Assembly (NCBI RefSeq): GCF_040546585.1
Contig: NZ_JBEPOC010000001.1
Span: forward strand, 1,178,001 to 1,242,000
Direction of reading: 5' to 3'
Length of the DNA stretch: 64,000 bases
Source of the DNA: Marmoricola sp. OAE513
GTDB taxonomy: Bacteria > Actinomycetota > Actinomycetes > Propionibacteriales > Nocardioidaceae
A program made the translations under genes and the position numbers. Position 1 is the stretch's first letter. Each line of letters starts with the position of its first letter. Shown in pieces: positions 14,619-23,912 of this stretch. The notes below the pieces were generated by a model. That model saw nothing but the letters and a program-made list of their open reading frames with translations. It was not told where the DNA came from and searched no databases.

Positions 14619-15445
14619 CAGCCCGCCAACCTGACGGTGGTCGTGGAGCCCCAGATCGCCATGCTCAGGAACAGGTCGATGACGTTGATCGCGACGATCG
14701 ACGTACGCACGGCGCGGCCCACGGCCACACCCACGCCCGCAGGTCCGCCGCTGGCGGTGTACCCGTGGTAGCAGTGGATCAGGATGACCACGACGGCGAA
14801 GACCAGGACCTTGCCGAAGGACCAGAGCACGTCACCGGGTGGCAGGAACTGGTTGAAGTAGTGGTCGTAGGTTCCTGCGCTCTGGCCGAAGAATTGCGTG
14901 ACCACCAACCTCGTCGCGAAGTACGACGAGAGCAGGCCGACGACGTACAGCGGCGTGATCGCGATCAGGCCGGCGATGATCCGGGTGGTGACCAGGAACG
15001 GCATCGACGGGATGGCCATCACCTCGAGGGCGTCGACCTCCTCGGAGATGCGCATGGCGCCGAGCTGGGCGGTGAAGCCGCAGCCGACGGTCGCGGCGAG
15101 CGCGATGCCGGCGATCAGGGGCGAGATCTCGCGCGTGTTGAAGTACGCCGAGACGAAGCCGGAGAAGGCCGCCGTACCGATCTGGTTGAGGGCTGCGTAG
15201 CCCTGCAAGCCGACCTCGGTGCCGGTGAAGAACGCCATCGCGGTGATGACGCCGACCGTGCCACCGATGACGGCCAGCGCACCACTGCCCAGGGTGACCT
15301 CGGCGAGCAGCCGGAGGATCTCCTTGGGGTAGCGGGTGACCGACCGCGGCGTGGCGATGAGCGCGCGGATGTAGAACGCGAGCTGCTCGCCCATCGTGTC
15401 GAGAGTCTGGAGGGGCCGTTCGTAGACGGCCTTGAGGTTCGCCAT
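14618..15445 (-). CDS. yrbEB: Mce-system permease YrbEB (MlaE family)
   Basis: 275 aa integral membrane permease of the MlaE family with about five hydrophobic segments and the family glutamate region (M-R-I-S-E-E-V-D-A-L-E-V-M). It pairs with YrbEA to form the ABC-type transmembrane channel of the importer. It lies 4 bases after yrbEA and overlaps mceA by one base, so permease and binding subunits are translationally coupled. No sign of damage. Confidence 0.94.
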   Translation of the reverse strand: MANLKAVYERPLQTLDTMGEQLAFYIRALIATPRSVTRYPKEILRLLAEVTLGSGALAVIGGTVGVITAMAFFTGTEVGLQGYAALNQIGTAAFSGFVSAYFNTREISPLIAGIALAATVGCGFTAQLGAMRISEEVDALEVMAIPSMPFLVTTRIIAGLIAITPLYVVGLLSSYFATRLVVTQFFGQSAGTYDHYFNQFLPPGDVLWSFGKVLVFAVVVILIHCYHGYTASGGPAGVGVAVGRAVRTSIVAINVIDLFLSMAIWGSTTTVRLAG

Positions 15446-15449
15446 CGCG

Positions 15450-16235
15450 CTAACCCGTCTTTGGTGGAACGAGCTGGAAGTAGATGGCGCTCATCACGAA
15501 GTTGATGACGAAGAGCAGCATGAAGGTGATGACGACGGACTCGTTGACCGCGTCACCGACGCCCTTCGGGCCGCCGCCGGCGTTCATGCCCTTGTACGCC
15601 GCCACGATCGCCGCCACGAGACCGAACACCAGTGCCTTGGCCATGCCTTGGTAGAGGTCGGGCAGCTGCGCCAGGGCGGTGAAGCTGGCGAGATAGGCAC
15701 CTGGCGTGCCGTCCTGCAGGACGACGTTGAAGAAGTAGCCACCGCAGACGCCGACGACGCTGACCAGGCCGTTGAGGAACACGGCCACGAGCATGCAGGC
15801 GAGCACCCGGGGGACGACCAGACGCTGGATCGGGTCGATACCGAGCACCATCATCGCGTCGAGCTCTTCACGGATCTTGCGGGCACCGAGGTCGGCCGCG
15901 ATGGCCGAGCCGCCGGCTCCGGCGATCAGCAGCGACGTCGCGATCGGTCCTGCCTCACGGACGACCGCGAGGACCGAGGCCGAACCTGTGAACGACTGGG
16001 CGCCGAACTGCTTGATCAGGCCACCGACCTGCAGCGCGATGACCGCGCCGAAGGGGATGGCGACCAGAGCGGTCGGCACGATCGTCACCGAGGCGATGAA
16101 CCAGGCCTGCTGGAGGAATTCGCGGGTCTGGAAAGGTCGCTTGAACAGCGACCGACCCACGTCGAGCCCGAAGGCGAATAGTTTGCCGGCTGTCCCGATC
16201 GGTGCCAGGATCCGGTCCGCAGTGGCGGAAGACAT
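15450..16235 (-). CDS. yrbEA: Mce-system permease YrbEA (MlaE family)
   Basis: 261 aa MlaE-type permease. The family signature is visible as K-I-R-E-E-L-D-A-M-M-V-L-G-I-D-P followed by further membrane segments, and a C-terminal G-G-G-P-K-G-V-G-D-A-V motif. The ATG at 16235 starts 6 bases after the ATPase stop. It is the first permease of the operon and the partner of yrbEB. It probably contacts the ATPase through its E-E-L-D loop, as in other MlaE proteins. Confidence 0.94.
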   Translation of the reverse strand: MSSATADRILAPIGTAGKLFAFGLDVGRSLFKRPFQTREFLQQAWFIASVTIVPTALVAIPFGAVIALQVGGLIKQFGAQSFTGSASVLAVVREAGPIATSLLIAGAGGSAIAADLGARKIREELDAMMVLGIDPIQRLVVPRVLACMLVAVFLNGLVSVVGVCGGYFFNVVLQDGTPGAYLASFTALAQLPDLYQGMAKALVFGLVAAIVAAYKGMNAGGGPKGVGDAVNESVVITFMLLFVINFVMSAIYFQLVPPKTG

Positions 16236-16241
16236 CCGTCG

Positions 16242-17196
16242 TCAGGCCCCCGGAGCCATCGACATGTTCTCGGCGAACGAGCCCGGAGGCGGCGTGACGC
16301 CGTTCTCCCGGCACCACTCACCGGGCGCACGCTGGCTGCGGCGCGGGATGCCCGAGGAGGGCTCCTGCTGCAGCGGGATCGGGGGCAGCGGGGGCAGCTC
16401 CTGGTCCTTCTCGGCCTCGAGCTCGTCGGCGTCCTTCTCCTCGGACATGCCGATCGGGCCGACACGCTGGGCGTTGAGGAACTGCCGGACGACCGGCTCC
16501 CTCCGAGCTCAGCAGCATCTCGCGGGGGCCGAACATGGCCAGGTGCTTGTGGTAGAGCAGGCCGATGTTGTCCGGGACCGTGCGGGCGGTGTTGATGTCG
16601 TGGGTGACGATGAGGAACGTCGCGTCGATCTGGGCGTTCAGGTCGATGATCAGCTGGTTCAGGAAGCTGGTGCGGACCGGGTCCAGACCGGAGTCCGGCT
16701 CGTCGAAGAGCACGATCTCCGGGTCCAGCACCAGGGCGCGGGCCAGGCCGGCGCGCTTGCGCATACCGCCGGAGATCTCGCCCGGGAGCTTGTCCTCGGC
16801 GCCGAGGAGACCGACCAGGTCCATCTTCTCCATGACGATGTTGCGGATCTCGGACTCGGACTTCTTGGTGTGCTCGCGCAGCGGGAAGGCGACGTTGTCG
16901 TAGAGGTTCATCGAGCCGAACATGGCGCCGTCCTGGAACAGGACACCGAAGAGCTTGCGGATCTCGTACAGCTCGCGTTCGGGGCAGGAAGCGATGTCGA
17001 CGCCCTCGATGACGACCGAACCCTCGTCAGGCTTCAGCAGGCCGATGATCGTCTTCAGCAGCACCGACTTTCCGGTACCGGACGGGCCGAGCATGACGCA
17101 GATCTCGCCCGCGGGAACCGTGAGCGTGACGTCCTTCCAGATGAGCGACTTCCCGAAGCTCTTGGTCAGGTGCTCGATCTGGATCTCGACGCCCAT
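16242..17196 (-). CDS. mkl: Mce-system ABC transporter ATPase, Mkl/MlaF type (single-base frameshift)
   Basis: ATP-binding subunit that powers the YrbE/Mce importer. The start ATG (17196, M-G-V-E-I-Q-I-E-H-L) has a GAGGGAG ribosome site; longer ORF starts are not needed. Walker A GPSGTGKS at 37-44, signature SGGMRKR at about 142-148, Walker B IVLFDEPDSG at about 161-170, switch His199. After residue 232 (M-L-L-S-S-E) the frame breaks at a CCC run (16499-16501 plus strand). Dropping one base restores E-P-V-V-R-Q-F-L-N-A-Q-R-V-G-P-I-G and an acidic, Pro-rich tail ending just before yrbEA, about 317 aa. All catalytic motifs lie before the break. M. tuberculosis mkl also sits between rplJL and rpoB. 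Confidence 0.9.
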
Positions 17197-17282
17197 GGAC
17201 ACAACTCCCTCTAGATTTTCGACCCTGCGGCAGGTGTGACTCCCGACACTCCCACCTGGCCACTCAACGAGCAACCGGGGGC

Positions 17283-17357
17283 TAAGTTACGCGGAGATTG
17301 CGCTCCCGTCACTATCCGGCGACACCATCTCAAATTTCGGTACCCGCGCGTAACTTA
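17283..17357. promoter_or_regulatory. long-spaced inverted repeat upstream of the mce operon
   Basis: TAAGTTACGCG at 17283-17293 and its exact complement CGCGTAACTTA at 17347-17357 form a perfect 11-bp inverted repeat 53 bases apart, in the gap between the rplL terminator and the mkl start. The spacing suits a pair of operator half-sites or a looping regulator better than an RNA hairpin. The regulator is unknown. Confidence 0.45.
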
Positions 17358-17362
17358 CTCCG

Positions 17363-17408
17363 AAAAAATGTGGAAAGCGGCCGTCCCGGTGTCGGAACGA
17401 CCGCTTTC
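17363..17408 (-). terminator. rho-independent terminator after rplJL
   Basis: On the minus strand GAAAGCGG pairs with CCGCTTTC and the stem extends through further pairs (17408-17373) to about 15 bp with a short loop; TTTTTT follows at 17368-17363. It starts 37 bases after the rplL stop. This separates ribosomal-protein transcription from the mce operon and implies that the latter has its own promoter. Confidence 0.85.
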
Positions 17409-17444
17409 GCAGGTGAAACGGGTGTTACAGGAGAGGTGCAGCGA

Positions 17445-17837
17445 TCACTTGAGCGAGATCGTGGCGCCGGCGGCCTCGAGGGCCTCCTTCGCCTTGTCCG
17501 CGGTCTCCTTGTTGACGCCCTCGAGGATCGCCTTCGGGGCGGCCTCGACCAGGTCCTTGGCTTCCTTCAGACCCAGGGAGGTCAGCGCGCGGACCTCCTT
17601 GATGACGTTGATCTTCTTGTCGCCGGCGGCGTCGAGGATCACGTCGAACGAGTCCTGGTCACCAGCGTCGTCGCCGGCAGCGGCGGCGCCACCGGCGGCC
17701 GGGGCAGCGGCAACGGCGACCGGAGCGGCCGCGGTGACGCCGAAGGTCTCTTCGAACTGCTTCACGAACTCGCTGAGCTCCAGGAGGGTCATCTCCTTGA
17801 AAGCGTCGAGCAGCTCGTCGGTGCTGAGCTTCGCCAT
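17445..17837 (-). CDS. rplL: 50S ribosomal protein L7/L12
   Basis: 130 aa stalk protein of the large ribosomal subunit that recruits translation GTPases. ATG at 17837 ([10 protein letters not shown]) with GGAAGGA upstream; extension to 17885 is rejected. The N-terminal dimerisation domain (1-35) is followed by an Ala/Gly-rich hinge (about 37-60) and the C-terminal domain (K-I-N-V-I-K-E-V-R ... G-L-K-E-A-K-D-L-V). It follows rplJ, whose product it binds as multiple dimers. A strong terminator lies just downstream. Confidence 0.98.
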   Translation of the reverse strand: MAKLSTDELLDAFKEMTLLELSEFVKQFEETFGVTAAAPVAVAAAPAAGGAAAAGDDAGDQDSFDVILDAAGDKKINVIKEVRALTSLGLKEAKDLVEAAPKAILEGVNKETADKAKEALEAAGATISLK

Positions 17838-17915
17838 GGTGGCGTTCCTTCCGTTGGTGGCTGCGACCGTTCGGCCGTCAGCCAAGGTTTTTCTTGGTGG
17901 GTGGTTGCCGGGTCG

Positions 17916-18611
17916 TTACTCGGCGGGAGCGTCGGTGGCCTCAGGAGCAGCGGCCTCGGCCTCTGCCTCGGGGGCGACGTCAGCAGCCCCGGCCTCGGGC
18001 TCCGCGGCAGCATCGGCTGCCTCGGGCTCCGCGGCAGGGGCCTCCTCCGCAACAGCGGCAGCGGGCTCGCCCGCACCACCCTGGAGGATCGAGGGGTCCT
18101 GCTCGGCCTTGGCCTGCAGCGCACCCGCGAGACGGGCGGCCTGGGCGATCGGCGCGTTGAGCAGGTAGACGGCCTGGGAGAGCGAGGCGAGCATGGCGCC
18201 CGCGAGCTTGCCCATGAGGACCTCGCGCGACTCGAGGTCGGCGAGCTTGCCGATCTCCTTCGCGTCCATCGAGGAACCGTCGATGTAGCCGCCCTTGATG
18301 ACGAGGGCGGGGTTCGCCTTGGCGAAGTCACGCAGACCCTTGGCCGCCTCGACAACGTCTCCGTTGATGAAGGCGATCGCGGTCGGGCCGTTGAGCAGGT
18401 CGTCGAATCCTTCGACGCCGGCTTCGGTGGCCGCGAGCTTGGTGAGCGTGTTCTTGACCACGGCGTAGTTGGCGTTCTCGCCGAGAGCACGGCGCAGGTC
18501 GCGCAGCTGCTTCACGGTGAGTCCGCGGTACTCGGTCAGCACAGCACCGGCAGAGTCGTTGAACTGGTCAACGATCTCCGCAACAGCTGCTGCCTTGTCT
18601 GGCCGCGCCAT
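17916..18611 (-). CDS. rplJ: 50S ribosomal protein L10
   Basis: 231 aa, base of the L7/L12 stalk. Start ATG 18611 ([10 protein letters not shown]); the preceding ORF extension is leader sequence. The globular domain covers about residues 1-130 and the L12-binding helix about 135-175. The last 50 or so residues form an Ala/Glu/Pro low-complexity acidic tail, longer than in E. coli L10. Transcription is probably autogenously controlled through the leader hairpin upstream, as known for rplJL operons. Confidence 0.97.
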   Translation of the reverse strand: MARPDKAAAVAEIVDQFNDSAGAVLTEYRGLTVKQLRDLRRALGENANYAVVKNTLTKLAATEAGVEGFDDLLNGPTAIAFINGDVVEAAKGLRDFAKANPALVIKGGYIDGSSMDAKEIGKLADLESREVLMGKLAGAMLASLSQAVYLLNAPIAQAARLAGALQAKAEQDPSILQGGAGEPAAAVAEEAPAAEPEAADAAAEPEAGAADVAPEAEAEAAAPEATDAPAE

Positions 18612-18670
18612 GGGGACTCCTTCCAACTGTGCACGGGTTGTGCGAACCGAACCCGGCCGGGAAAGACAGA

Positions 18671-18694
18671 CGCCCCGTGCAGGTGCACAGGGCG
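18671..18694 (-). promoter_or_regulatory. rplJ leader hairpin (candidate L10-type leader or attenuator)
   Basis: A 10-bp stem with an ACCT loop (CGCCCTGTGC / GCACGGGGCG on the minus strand) lies 60 bases before the rplJ start, followed by T-rich TCTGTCTTT. The 285-base gap from rplA to rplJ is the usual place for an L10 ribosomal-protein leader. Whether it is the L10-L12 binding site or a simple attenuator cannot be decided by eye. Confidence 0.5.
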
Positions 18695-18848
18695 TGGCGC
18701 GGCGTGGCCGCTCATCTCTGTGGCGCCTGCGCAGGTCGTCCGCGTTCGCGGACCTTCGCACTCCGGGGAGTGGACCGGCGGTCTTCGGTTCCAGCGGTGA
18801 ACTGTACGCGGACCACGGGCCGAGCGCCAAATCGGAGCCGTACGACGA

Positions 18849-18876
18849 AGGCCCGCCCCCTTGCGGGAACGGGCCT
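18849..18876 (-). terminator. probable terminator after rplKA
   Basis: Inverted repeat of about 12 bp (AGGCCCG extended by CCC/GGG pairs, loop GCAA on the minus strand) starting 21 bases after the rplA stop. The T-tract is weak (TTCGTCGT), so termination may be partial. It separates rplKA from the rplJ leader. Confidence 0.6.
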
Positions 18877-18896
18877 CGTCGAGCGGGGAGGGAGGC

Positions 18897-19610
18897 TCAG
18901 GCCTCGTCCTCGACCGCGATGTTGCGGACGCGGTTCGGGTCGACCTGGACGCCGGGGCCCATGGTCGTCGAGACGGTCACCTTCTTCACGTAGCGGCCCT
19001 TGGAGCTGGACGGCTTGAGCCGCAGCACCTCCTCGAGCGCGGCGGCGTAGTTCTCCGCCAGCTGGACCTCGGTGAAGGAGGCCTTGCCGATGATGAAGTG
19101 CAGGTTCGCGTGCCGGTCGACGCGGAACTCGATCTTGCCGCCCTTGATGTCGGACACGGCCTTGGCCACGTCCGGCGTCACGGTGCCCGTCTTCGGGTTC
19201 GGCATGAGGCCACGGGGACCGAGCACGCGGGCGATGCGGCCCACCTTGCCCATCAGGTCCGGCGTCGCGACGGCGGCGTCGAAGTCGGTCCAGCCGCCGG
19301 CCACCTTCTCGATGAGCTCGTCGCCACCGACGAAGTCGGCGCCGGCCTCGCGAGCGGCCTCGGCCTTCTCGGCGTTGGCGAACACGAGGACGCGGACGGT
19401 CTTGCCGGTGCCGTTCGGCAGGCTCACCGTGCCACGGACCAGCTGGTCGGCCTTGCGCGGGTCGACCCCGAGGCGCATGACGACGTCGACGGTCTCGTCG
19501 AACTTCTTCTTCGAGGTGGACTTGGCGATCTTGATCGCGGCCAGCGGGGCGTAGAGCTCGTCCTTGTCGAACTGCTCAGCCGCTGCGCGGTAGGTCTTGC
19601 TGCGCTGCAT
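18897..19610 (-). CDS. rplA: 50S ribosomal protein L1
   Basis: 237 aa, ATG at 19610. Full-length L1 with the conserved [17 protein letters not shown] motif and typical two-domain organisation. It binds 23S rRNA at the E-site stalk and in many bacteria represses its own mRNA. It lies 83 bases after rplK on the same strand. Nothing unusual. Confidence 0.98.
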   Translation of the reverse strand: MQRSKTYRAAAEQFDKDELYAPLAAIKIAKSTSKKKFDETVDVVMRLGVDPRKADQLVRGTVSLPNGTGKTVRVLVFANAEKAEAAREAGADFVGGDELIEKVAGGWTDFDAAVATPDLMGKVGRIARVLGPRGLMPNPKTGTVTPDVAKAVSDIKGGKIEFRVDRHANLHFIIGKASFTEVQLAENYAAALEEVLRLKPSSSKGRYVKKVTVSTTMGPGVQVDPNRVRNIAVEDEA

Positions 19611-19693
19611 GGTTGTTGCCTCTTTCTTAGGTCCGCGTCCCGGAGGACGGCGGGGCGATGTGGTTAGCGAGCCAGCGCGGCTCTCCCACGGTT

Positions 19694-20122
19694 TCAGTCA
19701 GTCAGGACGCCCATGGAGCGGGCGGTTCCTTCAACGATCTTCATGGCGGCGTCGATGTCGTTCGCGTTCAGGTCCGGGAGCTTGGTCTCGGCGATCTCGC
19801 GGATCTGGTCCTTGGTCAGCTTGCCGACCTTGTCCTTCTGCGGGACACCGGAGCCCTTGGCGATGCCGGCGGCCTTCTTGATCAGCTCGGCGGCCGGCGG
19901 CGTCTTCGTGATGAAGTCGAACGTGCGGTCCTCGTAGATCGTGATCTCGACGGGGATGACGTTGCCGCGCATGGCTTCAGTCTGGGCGTTGTACGCCTTG
20001 CAGAAGTCCATGATGTTCACGCCGTGCGGACCGAGGGCGGTACCGACCGGCGGGGCCGGCGTCGCGGCACCGGCCTGCAGCTGCACCTTGACGAGTGCGG
20101 CGATCTTCTTCTTCGGAGGCAT
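19694..20122 (-). CDS. rplK: 50S ribosomal protein L11
   Basis: 142 aa, ATG at 20122 ([13 protein letters not shown]). N-terminal domain with the [12 protein letters not shown] motif and C-terminal rRNA-binding domain ([10 protein letters not shown]). Part of the GTPase-associated centre and the thiostrepton-binding region. Follows nusG and precedes rplA, the standard order. Confidence 0.98.
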   Translation of the reverse strand: MPPKKKIAALVKVQLQAGAATPAPPVGTALGPHGVNIMDFCKAYNAQTEAMRGNVIPVEITIYEDRTFDFITKTPPAAELIKKAAGIAKGSGVPQKDKVGKLTKDQIREIAETKLPDLNANDIDAAMKIVEGTARSMGVLTD

Positions 20123-20193
20123 TGCTTCTTCTTCCTATCTCGTGGTCATGACGGGGCTGGTGCCCCTGCCACCTGGTGTTACGGGAGCTCTCG

Positions 20194-21055
20194 TCAGACC
20201 TTTTCGATCTGCGAGAAGCTCAGCTCGACCGGGGTCTCCCGGCCGAAGATCTCGACGAGGGCCTTGACCCTCTGGGACTCCGCGTTGATCTCGGTGATCG
20301 TCGCGTGCAGCGTGGCGAACGGGCCGTCGACGACCATCACCGAGTCGGAGACGTCGAAGTCGGCGACCGTCACCTGCGGGCGGGTGTTGGTGCGGACCGG
20401 CGTACCGGTCTGTGCGGCCTCGGCCACGGCAGCCGCCTCGGCCTCGGCGCGGACGGCCGGGGCGAGCATGTTCTCGACCTCGTCGAGGCTCAGCGGCACC
20501 GCGCTGGTGGCTGTGGCCGACGAAGCCCGTCACCGACGGGGTGTGGCGCACGGCGCCCCAGGACTCGTCGTTGAGGTCCATCCGGACCAGCACGTAGCCG
20601 GGCAGGACGGTGCGCTTGACCAGCTTGCGCTGGCCGTTCTTGATCTCGGCGACCTCTTCGGTCGGCACGATGACCTCGTGGATGTAGTCCTCCATGTTGA
20701 GGGACGTGATCCGGTTCTCGAGGTTGGCCTTGACCCGGTTCTCCATGCCCGAGTAGGTGTGCACGACGAACCAGTCGCCGACCTTGGCGTGCAGCGCGGC
20801 ACGGAACTCCTCGAGCGGGTCGACCTCGGCGTCGACGGCGTCGGCCTCGTCCGCGGTCAGCTCGGGCTCCTCCGCCGCGTCAGTGTCGGGAGTCTCCTCC
20901 GCAGCCGCCTCCGGCTCGTCCGCGGCGTCCTCGACCGGAGCCTCGGCAGCCGCCTCGGTCTCGACCTCGGCGGCCTCGGGCTCGTCGCCCGGGGTCACCT
21001 CGAGGTCGACGTCACCCGTGGGCTCGTCGTTGTGCTCGTCGTACTGCTCCGACAC
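20194..21055 (-). CDS. nusG: transcription termination/antitermination protein NusG (single-base frameshift)
   Basis: NusG binds RNA polymerase and couples it to ribosomes and Rho. GTG start at 21055. Residues 1-85 form an acidic Ala/Glu/Asp-rich extension common in actinobacteria. The NGN domain follows ([25 protein letters not shown]). The frame breaks after G-H-S-H near 20506-20510. Removing one base restores [11 protein letters not shown] and the KOW domain ([11 protein letters not shown]) ending at 20194, about 286 aa. As read, the KOW domain would be lost and the first frame would run past into rplK upstream sequence. Loss of an almost universal factor is unlikely, so a sequence error is suspected. 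Confidence 0.93.
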
Positions 21056-21112
21056 GTCTTCTCCGTCTGGTTCGTTGTGCTTCGGTGGTGCTGGTGGGCC
21101 GGCTCCTGGGCG

Positions 21113-21352
21113 CTACTTGGCCTTCGGCGTCTCGTTGCCGAAGAGCCAGAAGACGCCCTTACCGAACCCGAGGTCGAGGAGCGACACGATGCCGATCATG
21201 ACGACCACGAACACCATCACCACGATGAAGTAGGTGATCAGCTGCTGCTGGCTCGGGTACACGACCTTGCGCAGCTCAGCGACGATCTGCCGGTAGAACG
21301 TGATCGGGCTCGTGCGCTCGGACTTGTCCGAGCGCGCCGGTGAATCCGCCAC
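21113..21352 (-). CDS. secE: preprotein translocase subunit SecE
   Basis: 79 aa single-span SecE that clamps SecY in the inner membrane. GTG start at 21352 (V-A-D-S-P-A-R-S). The amphipathic region with F-Y-R-Q-I-V-A-E-L-R-K-V-V-Y-P-S is followed by one membrane helix (about 40-65). Lies between tRNA-Trp and nusG, the conserved secE-nusG arrangement. Confidence 0.96.
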   Translation of the reverse strand: MADSPARSDKSERTSPITFYRQIVAELRKVVYPSQQQLITYFIVVMVFVVVMIGIVSLLDLGFGKGVFWLFGNETPKAK

Positions 21353-21390
21353 GAGTTCCTACTTCCTTGTCGTATCGATTGACTCCAGTG

Positions 21391-21463
21391 CAGGGCACGA
21401 GGGACTTGAACCCCCAACCTTCGGTTTTGGAGACCGATGCTCTGCCAGTTGAGCTAGTGCCCT
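21391..21463 (-). tRNA. trnW: tRNA-Trp (CCA)
   Basis: 73-nt cloverleaf on the minus strand: acceptor AGGGCAC/GTGCCCT, D-arm GCTCAACTGGCAGAGC, anticodon loop CTCCAAA (anticodon CCA) closed by TCGGT/ACCGA, T-arm with GGTTCAAGTCC. The 3' CCA is not encoded. Immediately precedes secE, as in mycobacteria and Streptomyces. Confidence 0.97.
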
Positions 21464-21511
21464 TCGGTGGTCCGGGCATGCCAAAGCATTGCCCGAAAGC
21501 ACCAAGCGAAG

Positions 21512-21541
21512 AGTCTACGGGTCGGCGCCAGCCAAGTCGAA
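21512..21541 (-). promoter_or_regulatory. probable promoter of tRNA-Trp-secE-nusG
   Basis: Minus-strand -35 TTCGAC (21541-21536), 18-base spacer, -10 TAGACT (21517-21512), about 50 bases before the tRNA. Match by eye only. Confidence 0.4.
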
Positions 21542-21594
21542 CCGAGTGCCGCGAACGGTTACCGGCTCGCGGTCACCACCGGCCCTCTGGAACG

Positions 21595-22884
21595 ATGGAC
21601 CCCGTGAGCGCTACCCAGCCCCTGGCCCAGTCGTCCGCCGAAGACCTCGCGAGCTTCCTCGCCACGCAGCAGGCGGCGTACGCCGACCTCAAGGCGCGCG
21701 GACTGAAGCTGGACCTGACCCGCGGCAAGCCCGCAGCGGCACAGCTCGACCTCTCCGACGCGCTGCTCACGCTGCCCTCGAGCGTCAAGGACGCCGACGG
21801 GGTCGACACCCGCAACTACGGGGGGCTCGAGGGCATCACCCAGCTGCGCGAGATGTTCGCCGAGCTCCTCTGGGTCGAGACCGACCAGGTCGTCGCCGGC
21901 GGCAACTCCAGCCTGGTGATGATGCGCGAGGTTCTCGTCGACCTGTGGCTCAAGGGCGGGGTGGACAGCGAGCGCCCGTGGTCGGCCGAGGAGAAGGTCA
22001 CCTTCATCTGCCCGGTGCCCGGCTACGACCGGCACTTCACCCTTCTCGACTGGTTCGGCATCGACACCGTCACGGTGCCGATGAACGACGACGGCCCGGA
22101 CGCCGAGGCCGTTGCGGCGCTCGTCGCGAACGACCCGAGCATCAAGGGCATCTGGATCGTGCCGACGTACGCGAACCCGAGCGGCTCGATCTGCTCGCTC
22201 GAGGTCGCCGAGCGGCTCGCCTCGATGCCGACCGCTGCGCCGGACTTCAAGATCTTCTGGGATAACGCCTACGCGTTCCACCACCTCACCGAGGACGAGG
22301 CGAAGAGCGCGGACATCCTGTCGCTGGCCTCGGCCGCCGGGCACCCGCACCGCCCGATCATGTTCGCCTCGACCTCGAAGATCACCTATGCCGGCGCGGG
22401 AGTGGCCTTCCTGGCCGGCTCGGTCGAGACCGTGAAGTGGTATACCACCCACCTCGGCAAGGGTGCGATCGGCCCCGACAAGCTCAACCAGCTCCGGCAC
22501 GCGGAGTTCTTCGGCTCCCCCCAGGGCGTGCGGGACCACATGGCCAAGCACCGTGCGATCATCGCGCCGAAGTTCGACGAGGTCGACCGGGTCCTGACCG
22601 AGACCCTCGGCGGTCTCGAGGTCGCGACCTGGACCAAGCCGACCGGTGGCTACTTCGTCAGCCTGGACGTCCTGGACGGCACCGCCTCCCGTGTCGTGGC
22701 GCTGGCCAAGGAGGCGGGCATCGCGCTGACGCCGGCCGGGGCCTCGTTCCCGGGCGGGAACGACCCGCGCGACCGGAACATCCGGCTCGCGCCGACGTTC
22801 CCGGGCCTGGCCGAGGTCACCGAGGCGATGGAAGCCGTGGCGACCTGCGTGCTGCTCGCGGCGGCGGAGTCGCTGGCACACTGA
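21595..22884 (+). CDS. PLP-dependent aminotransferase, aspartate aminotransferase subgroup Ic type
   Basis: 429 aa from ATG 21595; a GTG three codons on is an alternative. Fold type I aminotransferase. T-R-G-K-P-A-A-A-Q-L-D-L, Y-G-G-L-E-G-I-T-Q-L-R and the PLP lysine in S-T-S-K-I-T-Y-A-G-A-G are visible, and F-W-D-N-A-Y-A-F-H-H carries the cofactor-binding Asp and Tyr. These match the actinobacterial aspartate aminotransferase family (PF12897) rather than E. coli AspC. Likely interconverts aspartate and oxaloacetate. It is divergent from tRNA-Trp and 5 bases ahead of the deaminase gene, an arrangement also recalled for Streptomyces. Confidence 0.9.
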   Translation: MDPVSATQPLAQSSAEDLASFLATQQAAYADLKARGLKLDLTRGKPAAAQLDLSDALLTLPSSVKDADGVDTRNYGGLEGITQLREMFAELLWVETDQVVAGGNSSLVMMREVLVDLWLKGGVDSERPWSAEEKVTFICPVPGYDRHFTLLDWFGIDTVTVPMNDDGPDAEAVAALVANDPSIKGIWIVPTYANPSGSICSLEVAERLASMPTAAPDFKIFWDNAYAFHHLTEDEAKSADILSLASAAGHPHRPIMFASTSKITYAGAGVAFLAGSVETVKWYTTHLGKGAIGPDKLNQLRHAEFFGSPQGVRDHMAKHRAIIAPKFDEVDRVLTETLGGLEVATWTKPTGGYFVSLDVLDGTASRVVALAKEAGIALTPAGASFPGGNDPRDRNIRLAPTFPGLAEVTEAMEAVATCVLLAAAESLAH

Positions 22885-22889
22885 CCCGC

Positions 22890-23912
22890 ATGGCGCGACC
22901 GCTCTCGGACCTCCCCAAGGCGCACCTGCACCTGCACTTCACCGGGTCGATGCGCCACGGGACCCTGCTCGAGCTCGCCGCACGCGACGGAATCAGCCTG
23001 CCCGACGCCCTGGAGGAGGACTGGCCGCCGCGACTCTCGGTGGCCGACGAGAAGGGCTGGTTCCGCTTCCAGCGGCTCTACGACGTGGCCCGATCGGTGC
23101 TGCGCACCGAGGACGACGTGCGCCGTCTGATCCGTGAGGCGGCGCAGGACGACAAGGCCGACGGGGGGCGCTGGCTGGAGATCCAGGTCGACCCGAGCGG
23201 GTACGCCGCCAAGTTCGGCGGGATCACCGCGTTCACCGACCTGGTCCTCGACGCCGTCGCCGAGGCCTCCCGCGACGTCGGGATCGGCATGGCCGTGGTG
23301 ATCGCCGCGAACCGCACGCGGCACCCGCTGGACGCCCGCACGCTGGCCCGCCTCGCCGCCCAGTACGCCGGCCGCGGGGTCGTCGGGTTCGGGCTGTCCA
23401 ACGACGAGCGACGTGGTCGAACGGCCGACTTCGCGGGCGCCTTCGCGATCGCCGAGCGCGCCGGGCTGCTGCTGGTCCCGCACGGCGGCGAGCTGCTGGG
23501 CCCGGAATCGGTGCGGGTCTGCGTCGACGACCTGCACGCCGGTCGCCTGGGTCACGGCGTCCGGGTGACCGAGGATCCGGCCCTGCTTGACCGGGTCGTC
23601 GAGGCCGGGATCGCCCTCGAGCTCTGCCCGGTGTCCAACGTGGCCCTCGGGGTCTTCTCCGACCTGTCCTCCGTGCCTCTCCCCCAGCTGATCGCGGCAG
23701 GCGCCGAGATCGCACTCGGCGCCGACGACCCGCTCCTGTTCGGGTCGCGGCTGAACGCGCAGTACGCGACGATGCGGGCTGCGCACGAGCTCACCGACGC
23801 GCAGCTCGCCGAGCTGGCACGCTCGTCCCTGCGAGCCTCCCGGGCCGACGACGACGTGAAGGCCGCGGCCCTGGCCGACATCGACGCCTGGATGGAGACA
23901 CCCGATGAGTGA
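22890..23912 (+). CDS. adenosine deaminase family protein
   Basis: 340 aa, ATG 22890. Metal-dependent amidohydrolase. The H-L-H-L-H-F-T-G-S metal site is at about residues 12-20, H-G-G-E in the middle, and R-L-G-H-G-V and A-D-D-P near the end, the adenosine deaminase set. The usual H-L-D-G is H-F-T-G here, so substrate preference (adenosine, adenine or a modified purine) is uncertain. It lies directly after the aminotransferase and overlaps the next gene by 8 bases. Cytoplasmic purine salvage is the likely role. Confidence 0.85.
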   Translation: MARPLSDLPKAHLHLHFTGSMRHGTLLELAARDGISLPDALEEDWPPRLSVADEKGWFRFQRLYDVARSVLRTEDDVRRLIREAAQDDKADGGRWLEIQVDPSGYAAKFGGITAFTDLVLDAVAEASRDVGIGMAVVIAANRTRHPLDARTLARLAAQYAGRGVVGFGLSNDERRGRTADFAGAFAIAERAGLLLVPHGGELLGPESVRVCVDDLHAGRLGHGVRVTEDPALLDRVVEAGIALELCPVSNVALGVFSDLSSVPLPQLIAAGAEIALGADDPLLFGSRLNAQYATMRAAHELTDAQLAELARSSLRASRADDDVKAAALADIDAWMETPDE

